From Micavibrio sp. UBA6929 (lineage in GTDB: Bacteria; Pseudomonadota; Alphaproteobacteria; Micavibrionales; Micavibrionaceae): a DNA stretch of 64,000 nt. The stretch is taken from contig DKAJ01000005.1 of assembly GCA_002448815.1 (NCBI GenBank), positions 30,053-94,052 of the forward strand, given 5' to 3'. This document shows, piece after piece, positions 7,452-16,648 of the stretch (position 1 is its first letter; every line of letters starts with the position of its first letter). Below the pieces are notes generated by a model that saw only the letters and a program-made list of their open reading frames with translations, was not told the DNA's origin and did no database searches. The position numbers and the translations under genes are program-made.

Positions 7452-7914
7452 GACATGAGGATCGTATCAATAAGAGCGTGTCGATTTTTTGTGTACTGAT
7501 TTTTTTGTGAGTTGCTGTCTCTTAGCTTTTGAAATTGCAGTCTTTTTTGAGTGTAAGTGAGAATAAGTTTGACAGAGTCCGTAAAACCTGTCACCAATGC
7601 CGCACAGTTTGACGAATACCCCCTCTATGAGGTACGAGCTTACAGAAAATTAAGTGTTCGCATTAAGACGAATACGTGAATGTTGAAACCTCACCTTTTT
7701 CAGAAAAGTTCAGAATTTATAGTTTTGTGTCTTTTTCAGACTTGGCATTTCGCAGGCATAGTGCGTGCGGCGTGTTTGCATATCTGGAAAAGGGACAAGA
7801 AGACGCGCTGTGACGCAGTTCCCACCCGATACGTGTGATTTTAACAAGAGGCAAAAGGCCTGCTTGAGCATATGCTTTTGCGTGGTTTGTGTTGCTGAAC
7901 AAGAAAGAAATAAA
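7452..7914. other. 463-base intergenic region upstream of the DEAD-box helicase
   Basis: No convincing gene on either strand; the short frames here lack homology-like character and ribosome-binding sites. The part just upstream of the helicase probably forms its 5' leader: GCAAAAG near 7853 pairs with CTTTTGC near 7878, and AGCATATGCT inside this hairpin is itself palindromic. Long structured leaders are common for cold-inducible RNA helicases, but no regulatory class can be named from sequence. Confidence 0.4.
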
Positions 7915-9492
7915 ATGACGACTTTTCAAGACTTTGGTTTATCGCCAGCATTAGCAAAATCATTAGAGCGTATGGAATATACGACGCCGACACCTATCCA
8001 AAAGCAAGCTATTCCACTTGCGCTTGAGGGACATGACATTATGGGGAGTGCGCAGACAGGTACCGGTAAGACGGCTGCGTTTGCGATCCCTTTGGTTGAA
8101 AAATTGTTGGCTGATCCACGTGGTTCGGCGCTTGTTTTGACGCCAACGCGTGAGCTTGGTAAGCAAGTCATGGATATTATGCATCAATTGCTTGGCCCGA
8201 AAAGCGCGATTAAGACAGCCTTTATTATTGGTGGTGAGCCGATGTTTAAGCAGTTGCGTCAATTACGTAACCGCCCGCGTTTGATCGTTGGGACGCCAGG
8301 GCGTGTGAATGATCACCTAGAGCGCGGTAATTTAATGTTAGATGATGCGCATTTTCTGGTTTTGGATGAAACAGACCGTATGCTTGATATGGGCTTTACG
8401 GTTCAGCTTGAGAAGATTTTCAAATACATGCCAGAGCAGCGCCAGACGTTGATGTTCTCTGCGACATTGCCGAAAAATATTTTGAAGATGTCTGATAATT
8501 ACATGAATAACCCGAAGCGTATTGCGGCTGGTGAGGTTAATGTGATTGCGAAGAATATCAAACAAGAAATGATCCGTATCGAGCAAGGTAGTAAATATAA
8601 AGAATTGCTTGCTCAGCTTCATGAGCGTGAAGGTTCTGTTATTGTTTTTGTGAAAACAAAGCATGGCGCAGACCGTATGGCGACAAACTTGCGTAAGGAT
8701 GGCTTTACGGCAGATGCGCTGCATGGTGATTTACGCCAAAGTAAGCGCGATAAAGTGATGCGCAATTTCCGATCACAAAACTTTCGCGTTCTTATTGCAA
8801 CCGATATTGCGGCGCGTGGTTTGGATGTTCCGCATATCGAGCATGTCGTGAACTATGATTTGCCGCAAGTTGCAGAAGATTTTATTCACCGTATGGGCCG
8901 TACTGCGCGCGCCGGTGCGGAAGGGTCGGCAATTAGTTTTGTAGCATCACAAGATGGACGTAAGTGGCTAGCGATTGAGCGTTTGTTAAACCCTGATGCC
9001 GTGACAGACTTTAGTGACGAACGACGCGAAAAATCTGTGAAAGGGCGCAAAGGCCGAGGGCCTCAAAAAGGGCGCGGCGGTTCTGACCGTTTTAAAAAGC
9101 AAGGTCGTAAGGACTTTAAAGGTGGTCGTTCTCGCGATGACCGTCAGGGCGAAGGCCGTAAAGAGTTTAAAGGCGGCCGTTCTCGTGATGAGCGTCAAGG
9201 CGAAGGCCGTAAAGAGTTCAAAGGTGGTCGTTCTCGTGATGATCGCCAAGGCGAAGGCCGTAAAGAGTTCAAAGGTGGCCGTTCTCGTGATGATCGCCCA
9301 GGCGAAGGCCGTAAAGACTTTAAAGGTGGCCGTTCTCGCGATGACCGTCAGGGCGAAGGCCGTAAAGAGTTCAAAGGTGGTCGTTCTCGTGATGCGAAAC
9401 GCAGCGGCATGCCTGCATCTAAGAAAGGCAAGTTCCAACAAAAACGTAGTGGCGCCCCTAAATCAAGTCAGCCACGTAAACGTGCTTCTTAA
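7915..9492 (+). CDS. DEAD-box RNA helicase (RhlE-like) with repeat tail
   Basis: ATP-dependent RNA helicase, likely acting in RNA remodelling or ribosome assembly. The 525-aa protein has the Q motif (FGLSPALAKSLERM and PTPIQKQAIP), Walker A AQTGTGKT, PTRELGKQ, TPGR, a DETD variant of the DEAD box, SAT, ARGLDVP and HRMGRTARAG. Residues from about 370 form a basic tail with near-identical 17-residue repeats. ATG 7915 is chosen because it begins MTTFQDFGLSP, the conserved start of the Q-motif region; the frame is open 50 codons further upstream without family features. A hairpin terminator follows at 9523-9560. Confidence 0.93.
   Translation: MTTFQDFGLSPALAKSLERMEYTTPTPIQKQAIPLALEGHDIMGSAQTGTGKTAAFAIPLVEKLLADPRGSALVLTPTRELGKQVMDIMHQLLGPKSAIKTAFIIGGEPMFKQLRQLRNRPRLIVGTPGRVNDHLERGNLMLDDAHFLVLDETDRMLDMGFTVQLEKIFKYMPEQRQTLMFSATLPKNILKMSDNYMNNPKRIAAGEVNVIAKNIKQEMIRIEQGSKYKELLAQLHEREGSVIVFVKTKHGADRMATNLRKDGFTADALHGDLRQSKRDKVMRNFRSQNFRVLIATDIAARGLDVPHIEHVVNYDLPQVAEDFIHRMGRTARAGAEGSAISFVASQDGRKWLAIERLLNPDAVTDFSDERREKSVKGRKGRGPQKGRGGSDRFKKQGRKDFKGGRSRDDRQGEGRKEFKGGRSRDERQGEGRKEFKGGRSRDDRQGEGRKEFKGGRSRDDRPGEGRKDFKGGRSRDDRQGEGRKEFKGGRSRDAKRSGMPASKKGKFQQKRSGAPKSSQPRKRAS
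9106..9393 (+). repeat. 51-bp tandem coding repeats (five full plus one partial copy)
   Basis: In-frame repeats encode RKEFKGGRSRDDRQGEG with D/E and Q/P variation. Five complete 17-codon units (9106-9360) are followed by a partial sixth (9361-9393). The nucleotide sequence is very similar between units, indicating recent duplication and likely copy-number variation. The repeats are Arg/Gly/Asp-rich, like RNA-binding disordered tails of other helicases. Confidence 0.9.
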
Positions 9493-9522
9493 GGCCTCTG
9501 ACTTTTCAGCCGTTATAAAGTT

Positions 9523-9560
9523 AAAAGCAGCTTCTTATATGATAGGGGGCTGCTTTTTTT
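9523..9560 (+). terminator. Intrinsic terminator after the helicase gene
   Basis: AAAAGCAGC (9523-9531) pairs with GCTGCTTTT (from 9549) around a 17-base loop and runs into a T-tract to 9560. It lies 30 bases after the helicase stop. Confidence 0.65.
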
Positions 9561-9630
9561 ATGCGTGTTTACCTTATCTTAACTATTTTTATAGTAAATG
9601 ATATTCATCATATTTAAACAGGAGATGGTG

Positions 9631-9945
9631 ATGAAAGGTGTAATTATAACGTTGTATCCGTTGGCGGGGTTGGTTTCTTTGGTGGCGTATTTTCCGCAGA
9701 TCCTAAATTTAATGAGGGCAGAAGAAGACTGTGAGACGGTATCATTAGCATCTTGGATGATTTGGTTGTTATCATCAGGGTTAACATGGTGGTACAGCGC
9801 AGTGGCCGTTGATGATTTTGCCTTTTTTGCGGTGTCGTCTATTCACTTTGTTTGTATTTCGGCCGTTGTGGCGTTGATTGCGTATAATCGCTATATCCGT
9901 TTTCGGCATTTGCGCGTTGATATTGTTGCCGATCAGGTGGTTTAA
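9631..9945 (+). CDS. PQ-loop / SemiSWEET-like small membrane protein
   Basis: A 104-aa protein with three hydrophobic helices. The first contains LVSLVAYFPQILNLMRAEE, the Pro-Gln (PQ-loop) signature, and the second SLASWMIWLLSSGLTWWYS, as in SemiSWEET half-transporters that dimerise to move small sugars. The substrate is unknown. The chosen start is the second ATG of ATGGTGATG, six bases after AGGAG; the frame is open from 9598, but that upstream part overlaps the ribosome-binding site. Confidence 0.75.
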   Translation: MKGVIITLYPLAGLVSLVAYFPQILNLMRAEEDCETVSLASWMIWLLSSGLTWWYSAVAVDDFAFFAVSSIHFVCISAVVALIAYNRYIRFRHLRVDIVADQVV

Positions 9946-9981
9946 CCTTTTATTTTCTCGGTGTGCGTGCGATGAATAATC

Positions 9982-10956
9982 ATGGTACGCGCGCTTTTAT
10001 CTTTTGTATTTTATTTTGTTGCTCTGGCCTTTGTGGGGCTGTGCTTGCTGGGTTATGTCCGTGCAGAGATGGCATTGCTTTGCGGCATTGTGCTGGCCTT
10101 TGTGCGCGGCGATGTTTTTGGTGCGCGGGGGCAAAAGGTTGCTAAGCACTGTTTGGCGCTGAGCATTGTAGGCATGGGGGCGGGGATGCAAGTGCGCTCT
10201 GTATTGGATGCGGGCGTGATGGCAACTGCGCTGAGCGCACTTGGGATTGTGTTTGTTTTATGTGTTGGCACGATGCTTGCGCGCGCGTTTAAGATTCGCG
10301 GGGCATTATCGCATTTGATTTGCGTGGGGACTGCTATTTGCGGGGGCAGTGCGATTGCCGCCGCGGCGCCAGTGATGCGCGCTTCGCAAAGTGAGGTGAG
10401 CGTGGCACTGGGCGTTGTGTTTATTTTAAATGCGGTGGCGCTGTTTGTGTTTCCTGTTATTGGGTATGCGCTGGGGCTTGGTCAGGCGGAATTTGGTTTG
10501 TGGGCGGCGATGGCTATCCATGATACCAGCTCTGTGGTCGGTGCGGGGCTGTCTTATGGGGCTGAAGCCTTAGAGGTCGCGACGACGACAAAGCTTGTGC
10601 GGGCGCTTTGGATTGTGCCGCTTGTGTTGGTGATGCCGTTTATCTGGAAAGATGCGCGCGATCAGCGCGGCGCAGGTAAGGGCGCAGCGACAGTGAAAGT
10701 GCCATGGTTTATTACCGGATTTATTTTGGCGGTTATCGCGGTGAGCATTTTTCCCGCTCTTCAATCGGGCGGCGCAGTTGTGGCGCATTACGCCAAAAAT
10801 GTATTGGTTGTGAGCTTATTTTTAATCGGGGCAGGCTTGAGTAAAACGGCCTTAATCAGTGTAGGCGCGCGCCCCTTTGTTTTTGGCGTGTGTTTGTGGC
10901 TTATGACGAGCATATTTGCGCTGGGCGTTGTGTTTGCGCTGCGTATGTTTGAATAA
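9982..10956 (+). CDS. YeiH-family (UPF0324) putative sulfate exporter
   Basis: A 324-aa integral membrane protein with about 10 helices. Family hallmarks are [17 protein letters not shown] (about residues 113-130), [13 protein letters not shown] (about 178-190) and [15 protein letters not shown] (about 203-218). Members are annotated as putative sulfate/anion exporters on limited evidence. It is followed after 14 bases by csaA with a good AGGAGAG site, so the two may be cotranscribed. Confidence 0.82.
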   Translation: MVRALLSFVFYFVALAFVGLCLLGYVRAEMALLCGIVLAFVRGDVFGARGQKVAKHCLALSIVGMGAGMQVRSVLDAGVMATALSALGIVFVLCVGTMLARAFKIRGALSHLICVGTAICGGSAIAAAAPVMRASQSEVSVALGVVFILNAVALFVFPVIGYALGLGQAEFGLWAAMAIHDTSSVVGAGLSYGAEALEVATTTKLVRALWIVPLVLVMPFIWKDARDQRGAGKGAATVKVPWFITGFILAVIAVSIFPALQSGGAVVAHYAKNVLVVSLFLIGAGLSKTALISVGARPFVFGVCLWLMTSIFALGVVFALRMFE

Positions 10957-10970
10957 ATAGGAGAGATGTC

Positions 10971-11309
10971 ATGGATTATATTGATTGGGAAGATTTTCAA
11001 AAGGTAGATTTGCGCGTGGGAACGATTGTCGCGGTGGATGACTTTCCCGAGGCGCGTAAGCCAGCTTATAAATTGCAGGTTGATTTCGGCGCTGAGATTG
11101 GGGTTAAGAAATCAAGCGCGCAAATTACGGATTTATATTCAAAAGATGACTTGTTGGGGCGTCAGGTTATTGCCGTAGTTAATTTTCCGCCAAAGCAAAT
11201 TGGGCCGATTATGTCTGAATGTTTAGTGACGGGCTTCCACCGGCCGGATGGGGCGGTTGTTTTGGCGGGTGTTGGGATGGATGTGCCTAATGGGGCGCGA
11301 CTGGCGTGA
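10971..11309 (+). CDS. csaA: CsaA-type tRNA-binding/chaperone protein
   Basis: A 112-aa single OB-fold protein of the C-terminal MetRS/Trbp111 type. Features are [20 protein letters not shown] at the N-terminus, [11 protein letters not shown] in the middle, and [16 protein letters not shown] toward the end. CsaA dimers bind tRNA and have been linked to export chaperoning in Bacillus. Length is typical (about 110 aa). AGGAGAG precedes ATG 10971. The 3' end overlaps the convergent membrane gene by 23 bases. Confidence 0.9.
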   Translation: MDYIDWEDFQKVDLRVGTIVAVDDFPEARKPAYKLQVDFGAEIGVKKSSAQITDLYSKDDLLGRQVIAVVNFPPKQIGPIMSECLVTGFHRPDGAVVLAGVGMDVPNGARLA

Positions 11310-11844
11310 TGCTTGCTTGTGGCGCAGTTGGTATCTTGGGCTGACGGTTTATAGCCAAGTGCCTTAGTGCGTAAAGGGCAATTGCGACTTCAAGGATGGC
11401 CATAATCAAAAGGCCGTGGGCGAGCGAATAGATAGACCATAATATCGACCCGAAGGCAACGCCAGCGCGTATATATTGCGGATTTCCTTGTGCTTCGAGC
11501 AAGCGATTTTGTGTGAAGGCAATGCAGGGCAATAAGTCACTTGGTTTTTGATAGAGGATCATAACGGCCAGAAGTGAGAAGCCTATGGCGGTGTTGTTTT
11601 TATGTTGCGCCGAAATTTTATGCCCCGTCGAATTTAGCAGGATTTGCGTGATAACAGCGCATGCAGCAATGCCAGATACAATTGCGCCTATTGTTGCATC
11701 GTTCAGATATAAATAAAGCGAAGAGAAGCTACAGCAAGCAACGTTAGCGGTGAGCATATGGTGATGCTTTTTGAATTTTACAACGCACATAAATGCAGTA
11801 AAGCTGAGCGCTAAGATGATCAGTGTGTAGTTATAGTCTTGCAT
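11287..11844 (-). CDS. YgjV-like inner membrane protein
   Basis: A 185-aa membrane protein with about six helices, a His-rich short loop (KKHHHML) after the first, and [20 protein letters not shown] in the middle, the kind of pattern found in the Imp-YgjV family. Function is unknown. Tail-to-tail overlap with csaA and a lone minus-strand position upstream of the tRNA-Arg terminator suggest it is transcribed on its own. The family call is moderate. Confidence 0.6.
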   Translation of the reverse strand: MQDYNYTLIILALSFTAFMCVVKFKKHHHMLTANVACCSFSSLYLYLNDATIGAIVSGIAACAVITQILLNSTGHKISAQHKNNTAIGFSLLAVMILYQKPSDLLPCIAFTQNRLLEAQGNPQYIRAGVAFGSILWSIYSLAHGLLIMAILEVAIALYALRHLAINRQPKIPTAPQASITPVAPH

Positions 11845-11887
11845 GGGGGTACTTTAGGCGGGAAAGGTAAAGATTGCATTAAGGCAT

Positions 11888-11912
11888 GAAAAAACCCGCC
11901 TAAGTGCGGGTT
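11888..11912 (-). terminator. Terminator of tRNA-Arg
   Basis: On the minus strand, AACCCGC (11906-11912) pairs with GCGGGTT (11893-11899) around a six-base loop and continues into TTTTTT. It lies just downstream of the tRNA 3' end. Confidence 0.8.
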
Positions 11913-11924
11913 GTTGGGTTTAAA

Positions 11925-12001
<77 letters not shown>

Positions 12002-12152
12002 GTATTTAAACGGTCGATACCTTGTTTGCGACATGTTTGCCGTCAAGGTGGGCGCAAGTTAGTGCATCTGAAAAAATAATGCAAGCCTAAAAATGACGAT
12101 GTTTCTTAAAAAAAACACCCACATTTTCATTGTGTGCATTCTGTTTAATCGC

Positions 12153-12181
12153 TTGACAATATAGAGAGCACAGGCAATGCT
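12153..12181 (+). promoter_or_regulatory. Candidate sigma-70-type promoter for the OmpA-like gene
   Basis: A perfect TTGACA at 12153-12158 is followed after 17 bases by AATGCT (12176-12181), a weak -10. Position about 75 bases upstream of ATG 12256 suits a promoter, and the rest of the 255-base gap holds no gene. Confidence 0.35.
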
Positions 12182-12255
12182 GCATCAATAGCTTAGCGTT
12201 TATCTGGCTTTGCCGCGCTTTTTTATGCCTTTTTTGACTTATTTCTAGGGTTAGA

Positions 12256-13707
12256 ATGTTTAATACGATGATACGATTTGTTGCGTTGCGCTCGATAGTT
12301 CCGGTGATGGCCGCCGTGATGGTTTTGGGAACAAGTGGTTTGACTTATGCTCAGGAGGCCGCTCCGCAAGCTGAGGGCGATACATCCCGTCCTGTTTTGG
12401 TTATTTCAAACTCTCCGGTTCCGAAGTCAATTTTAGAAAAGGCTTATAGTTATCCTGTGCAGGGACGTGATATTACGCCTGCTGAGGTTGTTGGCTCTGC
12501 ATATTATAAGCCAACTGAGACAATGGTATCTCGTAAGTTGCGTGACTTGAAAAGTGAGCTTGCGATTTTACAAGATAAGGTTGTTATTCTTTCTGAGGCG
12601 CTGGCGAAATTGCAGCGTCAAAATGAATCACAGGCCGCGTCATATTTTGCGGCGGTTGCGACAATCAATACGCAGCTGCAGGTGGGGACAACGCCTGGTA
12701 ACCCGCGCTTGTTGGAGCGTTTTTCAACAGCCGAGCAATCATTAGAAACATTGGCTGCGCGTTTGGCGGACTTTAATGACTTGGCGATTGATGCCTCTAA
12801 AGTTGCGACAGAGGCGTCATTCTTACTCGATTCTGCGCGCGCAACATATGGTTTGTCTGGTGCGATTGAAGAGGACCATGTTGAGCTTGCTGGCATGGAA
12901 GATAAAATCAATACAATGATTGTTCTTGTTGAGCGTGTTTTAAACACGGTTAGTGATGATATCTCACGTACAAGTGCATATTTGACGACCGAGCGTGACA
13001 ATCTACGCACGCTTTCTTTGGCAGTTGCGAACGGTACGCTTTACGGACAGTCTTTGGCGGATCGCCCGTTTTCGGGTGTGCGCGATATTCGTAAGCTTGC
13101 ATCGTCTTCGCATGCACGCAATGCCGGTTATGCACCTTACGCTGCGCCAGCGCCTCAGGTCGCTGCTCCAACCGCGCTGATGGGCGGCGCGACTGCTCAG
13201 TATCAGCAGCCACAATACCAGCAGCCTCAGCCGATCGCGTATGCTCCGGCACCAGTTTTAGAAGATATGCCAATGCCTGAAACGTTCATTGAAGACGCGC
13301 CAGAAGCGATGGCGTCTGATGATATGTTCCCGGAAGAGCCTGTTATGGAGCCAATGCCAGTTGTGGCCGAGCCAACACCTGCGCCTGCCGCGCCTGTTGC
13401 GCAAGATCCACGTCCTTTGGTTAAAATTCGTTTTGACCGCAGTGATGTTGATTTTGAACAGCCTTTGTATATGGCAGTGAATGAGGTGCTAAACCGTTAT
13501 CCTGATGCGTCATTTAATGTAGTTGCTTTGCACTCATCGATTGGTGGCGCGGCCGAGACAGCGATTGAAAGCACACGTTCTCGCCGTAATGCGCAAAAAG
13601 TTATTCGTACATTGTCACAGATTGGTGTTTCTGAAGGTCAGATTGGCGTTTCATATGACCAAAGCCCTGATGTCGATGCGAATGAAGTTCACGTTTATAT
13701 TTACTAG
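12256..13707 (+). CDS. Exported OmpA-like envelope protein
   Basis: A 483-aa protein with a signal peptide ending near residue 32 (VLGTSGLTYAQ) and a long helical coiled-coil region (about 85-255, heptad-like, starting RKLRDLKSELAILQDKVV). A Pro/Ala/Gln-rich linker (about 285-385, with repeated PQYQQPQ) leads to a C-terminal OmpA-like domain (about 388-483, LVKIRFDRSDVDFEQPLYMA and STRSRRNAQKVIRTLS). The layout suggests a periplasmic protein that binds peptidoglycan and extends through a coiled coil. The linker and coil are not family standard. It stands upstream of olsB with a 20-base gap. Confidence 0.78.
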   Translation: MFNTMIRFVALRSIVPVMAAVMVLGTSGLTYAQEAAPQAEGDTSRPVLVISNSPVPKSILEKAYSYPVQGRDITPAEVVGSAYYKPTETMVSRKLRDLKSELAILQDKVVILSEALAKLQRQNESQAASYFAAVATINTQLQVGTTPGNPRLLERFSTAEQSLETLAARLADFNDLAIDASKVATEASFLLDSARATYGLSGAIEEDHVELAGMEDKINTMIVLVERVLNTVSDDISRTSAYLTTERDNLRTLSLAVANGTLYGQSLADRPFSGVRDIRKLASSSHARNAGYAPYAAPAPQVAAPTALMGGATAQYQQPQYQQPQPIAYAPAPVLEDMPMPETFIEDAPEAMASDDMFPEEPVMEPMPVVAEPTPAPAAPVAQDPRPLVKIRFDRSDVDFEQPLYMAVNEVLNRYPDASFNVVALHSSIGGAAETAIESTRSRRNAQKVIRTLSQIGVSEGQIGVSYDQSPDVDANEVHVYIY

Positions 13708-13727
13708 AAAATAGTCGACAGATTGTT

Positions 13728-14555
13728 ATGCTGGCGGCTATAAAAACTCCCATGGATATTAAGCAACCTGATTTTGCCGCGGTAAGTGTACGACTTGCGA
13801 AAAACGCTTTGGAAGTTGAAGAAGCGCAGCGCGTTCGCTATCAGGTTTTTTATGATGAAAATGGCGCGGTGCCGTGTGCGGAAATGAAGGCCAGTGGTCG
13901 TGATTTTGATGCCTATGACGATTTTGCAGATCACCTGATTGTTTTGTATCACGCAGATGATGGCGATAAGATTGTTGGTACATACCGCTTGTTAACGCAA
14001 GAGGCCGCGCAGAAGGCTGGCGGTTTTTATTCAGCGCAAGAATATGATATCTCACCACTTTTAAATTCAGGTATTTCATTATTGGAGCTTGGTCGCTCTT
14101 GCGTTTTGGAGCCGTTTCGCGCACGCCCTGTGTTGCAGATGCTGTGGCGCGGGATTGCAGATTATATTACCGAGCGCAATATTGACATGATGTTTGGCTG
14201 CGCGAGTTTTTCAGGCACGGATGTCGAGGCATTGAAAGTGCCTTTGTCTTATATGTATCACTATCACTTGGCTGAGGGTGATATTTGCCCGCGTGCCTTG
14301 GATGAGCGCTATATCGATATTAATTTGATGGACAAAGGCGATATTGATGCACGCCGCGCATTTGCATCTTTGCCGCCAATTATCAAAGGGTACTTCCGTT
14401 TAGGAGGCTTTATTGGTGATGGCGCAGTTGTTGATGAGCAATTTAACACCACCGATGTTTTGGTGATGGTTAAAACGCAATCATTGACCAAGCGTTACCG
14501 CGATCATTACGAGCGTAAGTTGAATAAATCCATGCCAGGGGCAGGCGCGCAATAG
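13728..14555 (+). CDS. olsB: OlsB-type ornithine N-acyltransferase
   Basis: GNAT-fold acyltransferase expected to transfer a 3-hydroxyacyl group from acyl-ACP to ornithine, giving lyso-ornithine lipid. Family motifs seen: EAQRVRYQVFYDE (about residues 33-45), DDFADHLIVLY, IVGTYRLL, LLELGRSCVLEPFR, MMFGCASFSGTD and PPIIKGYFRLGGFIGDGAVVD. Length 275 aa is normal. ATG 13752 (MDIKQPDF) is an alternative start; neither start has a strong ribosome-binding site. It is followed after 10 bases by an OlsA-like acyltransferase, the expected partner. Confidence 0.88.
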   Translation: MLAAIKTPMDIKQPDFAAVSVRLAKNALEVEEAQRVRYQVFYDENGAVPCAEMKASGRDFDAYDDFADHLIVLYHADDGDKIVGTYRLLTQEAAQKAGGFYSAQEYDISPLLNSGISLLELGRSCVLEPFRARPVLQMLWRGIADYITERNIDMMFGCASFSGTDVEALKVPLSYMYHYHLAEGDICPRALDERYIDINLMDKGDIDARRAFASLPPIIKGYFRLGGFIGDGAVVDEQFNTTDVLVMVKTQSLTKRYRDHYERKLNKSMPGAGAQ

Positions 14556-14565
14556 GCGCCAGGTT

Positions 14566-15348
14566 GTGTGGATGTTACGTATTGTTTTTGCCTGTTTTAA
14601 GCTTTTCTTGTTTTCTGTATTAGTGCTGTTTGTGACATTGACACAGCCACTTGTGTTGTTGGTTACGCGCGGGCGTTTGTCGTATGTGATACCGCGTTTT
14701 TGGCACTGGTCTGTTTGTAGGATTTTTGGCTTGGTGATTGATGTGCGCGGTGATGTGTACAGGGATGGTCAAGTGATGTTTATGGCCAATCATATTTCTT
14801 ACCTTGATATTCCGGTTTTGGGTAATGTGCTAAGCGCATCGTTTGTGGCTAAACAGGATGTTGAGGGTTGGGCGCTGTTTGGGTTTTTAAGTAAATTGCA
14901 GCAGACTGTCTTTATCTCGCGTGACCGCGCCGCGGCAAAGGATGTGCAGCGACAATTAGATGCGCGCCTTTCTAAGGGGCAGGATTTGATTATCTTCCCC
15001 GAGGGGACATCGACAGATGGCCGTGATGTGCGTGATTTTAAATCCAGTTTGTTTTCGTTGGTTGTGAAATCGACAGTGAGTGATTTACGGGTGCAGCCTG
15101 TTACAGTGCAGGTTATGGAGGCCGATGGCGTGCCTGTTCGCCGTGATTCTGATCAGGCGCTTTTGGATATATATGCGTGGCATATTGATATGGATACGGA
15201 TTTGGGCGTGCATTTATGGCGCTTTGCCCAAACCAAAGGGGCACGTTTAACCGTGACATTTCATCCGCCGATGCGCGCAGCAGAGTATAGCGATCGCAAG
15301 GCGATGGCGCAGGCGTGTCAAAAATCGGTTAAGGGTGGACTTGTTTAG
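14566..15348 (+). CDS. olsA: OlsA/PlsC-type 1-acyl-glycerol/lyso-ornithine lipid acyltransferase
   Basis: A 260-aa membrane acyltransferase. An N-terminal hydrophobic helix (about residues 5-28) precedes the catalytic motif NHISYLD (the NHxxxxD block), then FISRDRAAA and FPEGTSTDGRDV, the conserved PlsC blocks I-III. With OlsB it would complete ornithine lipid by O-acylation at the inner membrane; a role in phosphatidic acid synthesis cannot be excluded. The first codon is GTG 14566, with an in-frame ATG two codons on. The spacing to olsB indicates an operon. Confidence 0.85.
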   Translation: MWMLRIVFACFKLFLFSVLVLFVTLTQPLVLLVTRGRLSYVIPRFWHWSVCRIFGLVIDVRGDVYRDGQVMFMANHISYLDIPVLGNVLSASFVAKQDVEGWALFGFLSKLQQTVFISRDRAAAKDVQRQLDARLSKGQDLIIFPEGTSTDGRDVRDFKSSLFSLVVKSTVSDLRVQPVTVQVMEADGVPVRRDSDQALLDIYAWHIDMDTDLGVHLWRFAQTKGARLTVTFHPPMRAAEYSDRKAMAQACQKSVKGGLV

Positions 15349-15405
15349 AGGCGCATGGCATAAAGGCCTGACGATTAAACGTGACCGATATGAAAAGGAA
15401 GAATT

Positions 15406-15621
15406 ATGGCAGAATTTAATGCAGCAGAATTACCACAAGTACAAGCATTTTTGCAGCGTCGTTTTGGTAAAGAAGGCTTTGCGCTGAAAATGCGTGAGCG
15501 TGCAAAGGATTCGGTTGAGGTTCTTTTGGATAATGAGTTTATCGGTGTGATCTATAAAGATGATGAAGATGGCGAAGTTTCTTATGACTTTAACATGGCT
15601 ATCTTGCAGGAAGATCTTTAA
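15406..15621 (+). CDS. DUF3126 small protein
   Basis: A 71-aa acidic protein beginning MAEFNAAELPQVQAFLQ and containing EVLLDNEFIGVIYKDDEDGE. This is a small conserved protein characteristic of Alphaproteobacteria (DUF3126), of unknown function. AAGGAAGA lies just ahead of ATG 15406. It supports the taxonomic placement. Confidence 0.88.
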   Translation: MAEFNAAELPQVQAFLQRRFGKEGFALKMRERAKDSVEVLLDNEFIGVIYKDDEDGEVSYDFNMAILQEDL

Positions 15622-15683
15622 ATTTCTTAATGTTGCGCTTGTCTTTGTAGACAAGAGACGCTGTAAGCCTGTATCATAGTATA

Positions 15684-16565
15684 GTGATGAGCAAATACAG
15701 GCTTTATGTGTGGGTGTGTGTGATAGGGGTGTCGTGTTTGATTCCTTTGTCTTTTTCTTATGCCCAATGTATTGCTGGTTTGCCTTGTGTGGCTGATCAT
15801 TCGACGGGCGCAAATGATTCCAAAGCAGAAAGTGCGGCGTGTGATGCTGATTTTATGAATCAGATATATGCGCGTGCCTTTATTGAAAGCGACCGTGAGG
15901 TTGCGGTTGCGCAGCAGTACGTAACAAAGCCCAATAGCGTATTGGAGTTTAGTTGCTTTGATACTGTGGCTAAAGAATTTCTTGAAACGTATAATCCTGT
16001 GTTTTCTGCTGACACATCGAGCCCTGGTGCTGTGCCAGAAGGGCGCTCTTATAGCAATTTTATTAAGCTTTCAGTTCAGTCGCATTTGTCGACCTCTTAT
16101 GGGCATGATTATGTGTCTTCGGGGACTGGGGAGGCTTATTCTGATGAATTGTCGCCGTGCGATTCCTTGATGTCGGCTCAATTTTTATCGCGCTGCGCTA
16201 ATTTTGATACGCTGGGTGAGGGGTTTTATAGTTTTGATACGTTGACAAATGTTGATCCCCGGGTTGGGCCTTACGGAGTGTCGTGCCCGGGCACGGCTGT
16301 TACCGAAGATTTGCTAAAGGTTGCGACAAATGATGAATTTAAATATGCGGCCTTTGATATCTTTGAAGAGTATCCTGAACAGGTTACGGAGCCTGCGTGT
16401 TCTGATCCTGTTGGGACGGGACTTTTCTATGAAGCTCCGTCTGAGATTTCTTGGACGACTTTGGGGGAGTATATTTTTGGATCTTCGCAAGCGTATGAGC
16501 ATAAGGTTTGCGTGAATCCGCTTTGTACTTATGTCGTAGGTGAGGATAGTTGCCAAGCAAAGTGA
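15684..16565 (+). CDS. Cys-rich secreted protein, paralog A
   Basis: A 293-aa exported protein with a signal peptide (hydrophobic core VCVIGVSCLIPLSFSYAQ, cleavage near residue 28). No known domain is recognised. It shares a module with the next gene: CDADFMNQIYARAFIESDRE, KPNSVLEFSCFD, then PCDSLMSAQ, FLSRCANFD, SCPG and a C-terminal KVCVNPLCTYVVG. The even set of cysteines suggests several disulfides in the periplasm or outside the cell. The first codon is GTG 15684 with ATG at 15687. Low-G+C-like codons and tandem arrangement with its paralog suggest local duplication. Confidence 0.72.
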   Translation: MMSKYRLYVWVCVIGVSCLIPLSFSYAQCIAGLPCVADHSTGANDSKAESAACDADFMNQIYARAFIESDREVAVAQQYVTKPNSVLEFSCFDTVAKEFLETYNPVFSADTSSPGAVPEGRSYSNFIKLSVQSHLSTSYGHDYVSSGTGEAYSDELSPCDSLMSAQFLSRCANFDTLGEGFYSFDTLTNVDPRVGPYGVSCPGTAVTEDLLKVATNDEFKYAAFDIFEEYPEQVTEPACSDPVGTGLFYEAPSEISWTTLGEYIFGSSQAYEHKVCVNPLCTYVVGEDSCQAK

Positions 16566-16648
16566 TGCTTTTTTTGAGGCGAATGCATTTGCCCGTAGAG
16601 GGTGCTTTGAGGTATACTTATAAAGTGAGTTTAGAAAAGGGCCAGAGT

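Noticed and set aside
7739..7755. Possible sigma-54 element TGGCATTTCGCAGGC upstream of the helicase
   Set aside because: GG-N10-GC spacing fits, but the -12 half (AGGC) departs from TTGC, and helicase genes are not usual targets.
7717..7929. 70-aa minus-strand frame upstream of the helicase
   Set aside because: Overlaps the helicase start, lacks a ribosome-binding site and has no protein-like pattern.
9106..9393. Regular repeats that could suggest a CRISPR array
   Set aside because: Units are contiguous with no unique spacers and are in frame within the helicase gene.
8986..9441. Long minus-strand frame with repeats (ELFTAFALTVIARTATF-like)
   Set aside because: It is the antisense of the helicase tail repeats; its repeat pattern simply mirrors the 51-bp coding repeats, and the sense strand has a complete helicase.
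12950..13273. 107-aa minus-strand frame inside the OmpA-like gene
   Set aside because: Overlaps a well-supported exported protein, has no ribosome-binding site and reads as a shadow of the Pro/Ala linker.
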